Positions 39,195-39,316 of a stretch of 39,316 bases of DNA are shown piece after piece. The translations under genes and the position numbers were made by a program. The notes beneath the pieces are model-generated. The model had not been told where the DNA came from, did no database searches, and worked only from the letters and a program-made list of their open reading frames with translations. Origin of the DNA: JAZTYK01 sp045636925. GTDB lineage: Bacteria > Bacillota > Clostridia > Oscillospirales > Butyricicoccaceae. How positions within the stretch are numbered: the stretch's first letter is position 1; each line of letters starts with the position of its first letter. The DNA is taken from positions 1-39,316 of the forward strand of contig JAZTYK010000023.1 of assembly GCA_045636925.1 (NCBI GenBank), in the 5' to 3' direction.

Positions 39195-39316
39195 GTGCGC
39201 ACAGAACTGCAAAAGGCCAGCTTGTGGAAGCGCTTTGCGGCCTGGATGCTGGATGGAATTCTGATTTGTATTCTGGCGGTGGGCATCGCCTTTGTGCTGG
39301 CCTCGATGCTGGGATA
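39195..39316 (+). CDS. RDD family membrane protein, 5' fragment
   Basis: The first 40 codons of a gene that runs off the window. The start is GTG at 39195, preceded by AGAAAGAAG; an in-frame TGA just upstream (39189) excludes an earlier start, and the nearby ATG at 39188 is in a frame that closes. The peptide begins MRTELQKASLWKRFAAWMLDG and goes straight into a hydrophobic helix. The pattern KRFAAWMLDGILI, with Arg and Asp in the first helix, is the opening of the RDD family, small membrane proteins of unclear transport role. Confidence 0.75.
   Translation, partial: MRTELQKASLWKRFAAWMLDGILICILAVGIAFVLASMLG

Overview
The window looks like chromosomal core DNA from a GC-rich, low-oxygen member of the Bacillota, class Clostridia, most likely the Oscillospiraceae/Ruminococcaceae (Faecalibacterium, Subdoligranulum or Gemmiger relatives). 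This rests on several things: strong AGGAGG ribosome binding sites, a T-box leader before hisS-aspS, an SRP RNA with a long 5' arm, a TelA/XpaC pair, CotF-type small coat proteins, the zapA-U32-maf-mreCD-mrdA order, and many lipoproteins. The genus is an inference. I see no phage, transposase, integrase or CRISPR array.

Layout. 1-148 is the 5' part of the SRP RNA on the minus strand, cut by the window edge and back to back with a tRNA-Ser. 411-3598 holds a TipAS-type MerR regulator with its own 19-bp-spacer promoter, a DUF4392 glutamate-cyclase-like protein, and a divergent FAD/Rieske oxidoreductase. 3646-6505 has a membrane-anchored polysaccharide deacetylase, an NlpC/P60 lipoprotein and a small coiled-coil protein with a structured leader. 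6759-6836 is an initiator tRNA with an extra base in its T stem. 6978-10043 is a minus-strand operon ynzC-xpaC-telA-TPM. 10129-10586 encodes two CotF-like small proteins.

10657-16061 concerns serine and cysteine: cysK, translationally coupled to a metallophosphoesterase, faces serC-serA, which is followed by two tandem C39-like cysteine peptidases. 16118-21150 contains two complete polar amino acid ABC importers on the minus strand, each ordered binding protein, permease, ATPase. Each has a hairpin after the binding-protein gene and a TGCACAAA box at the same distance upstream of the -35. Given the neighbours, cystine or another amino acid is a plausible substrate, but this is inference.

21343-23067 has a DUF3810 membrane metalloprotease-like protein and a CYTH triphosphatase. 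23290-30233 is a long plus-strand division and cell-shape operon: zapA, U32 peptidase (RlhA-like), dut, maf, mreC, mreD, mrdA. It is followed by a MinD-like ATPase with a TTG start and a methylglyoxal-synthase-like protein that has lost most catalytic residues. 31580-35059 is an Asp-specific T-box controlling hisS-aspS. 35141-38897 is a nucleotide-handling group: a lipoprotein 5'-nucleotidase, a divergent fusion of an NT5C-type HAD nucleotidase with a guanylate-kinase-like domain behind an attenuator-like leader, and a PHP phosphoesterase. An RDD-family membrane gene starts at 39195 and runs off the window.

The items most worth a second look are the nucleotidase/guanylate-kinase fusion and its leader, the apparently catalytically dead MgsA homologue, the bulged initiator tRNA, the shared operator architecture of the two ABC operons, and the tandem C39 proteins.
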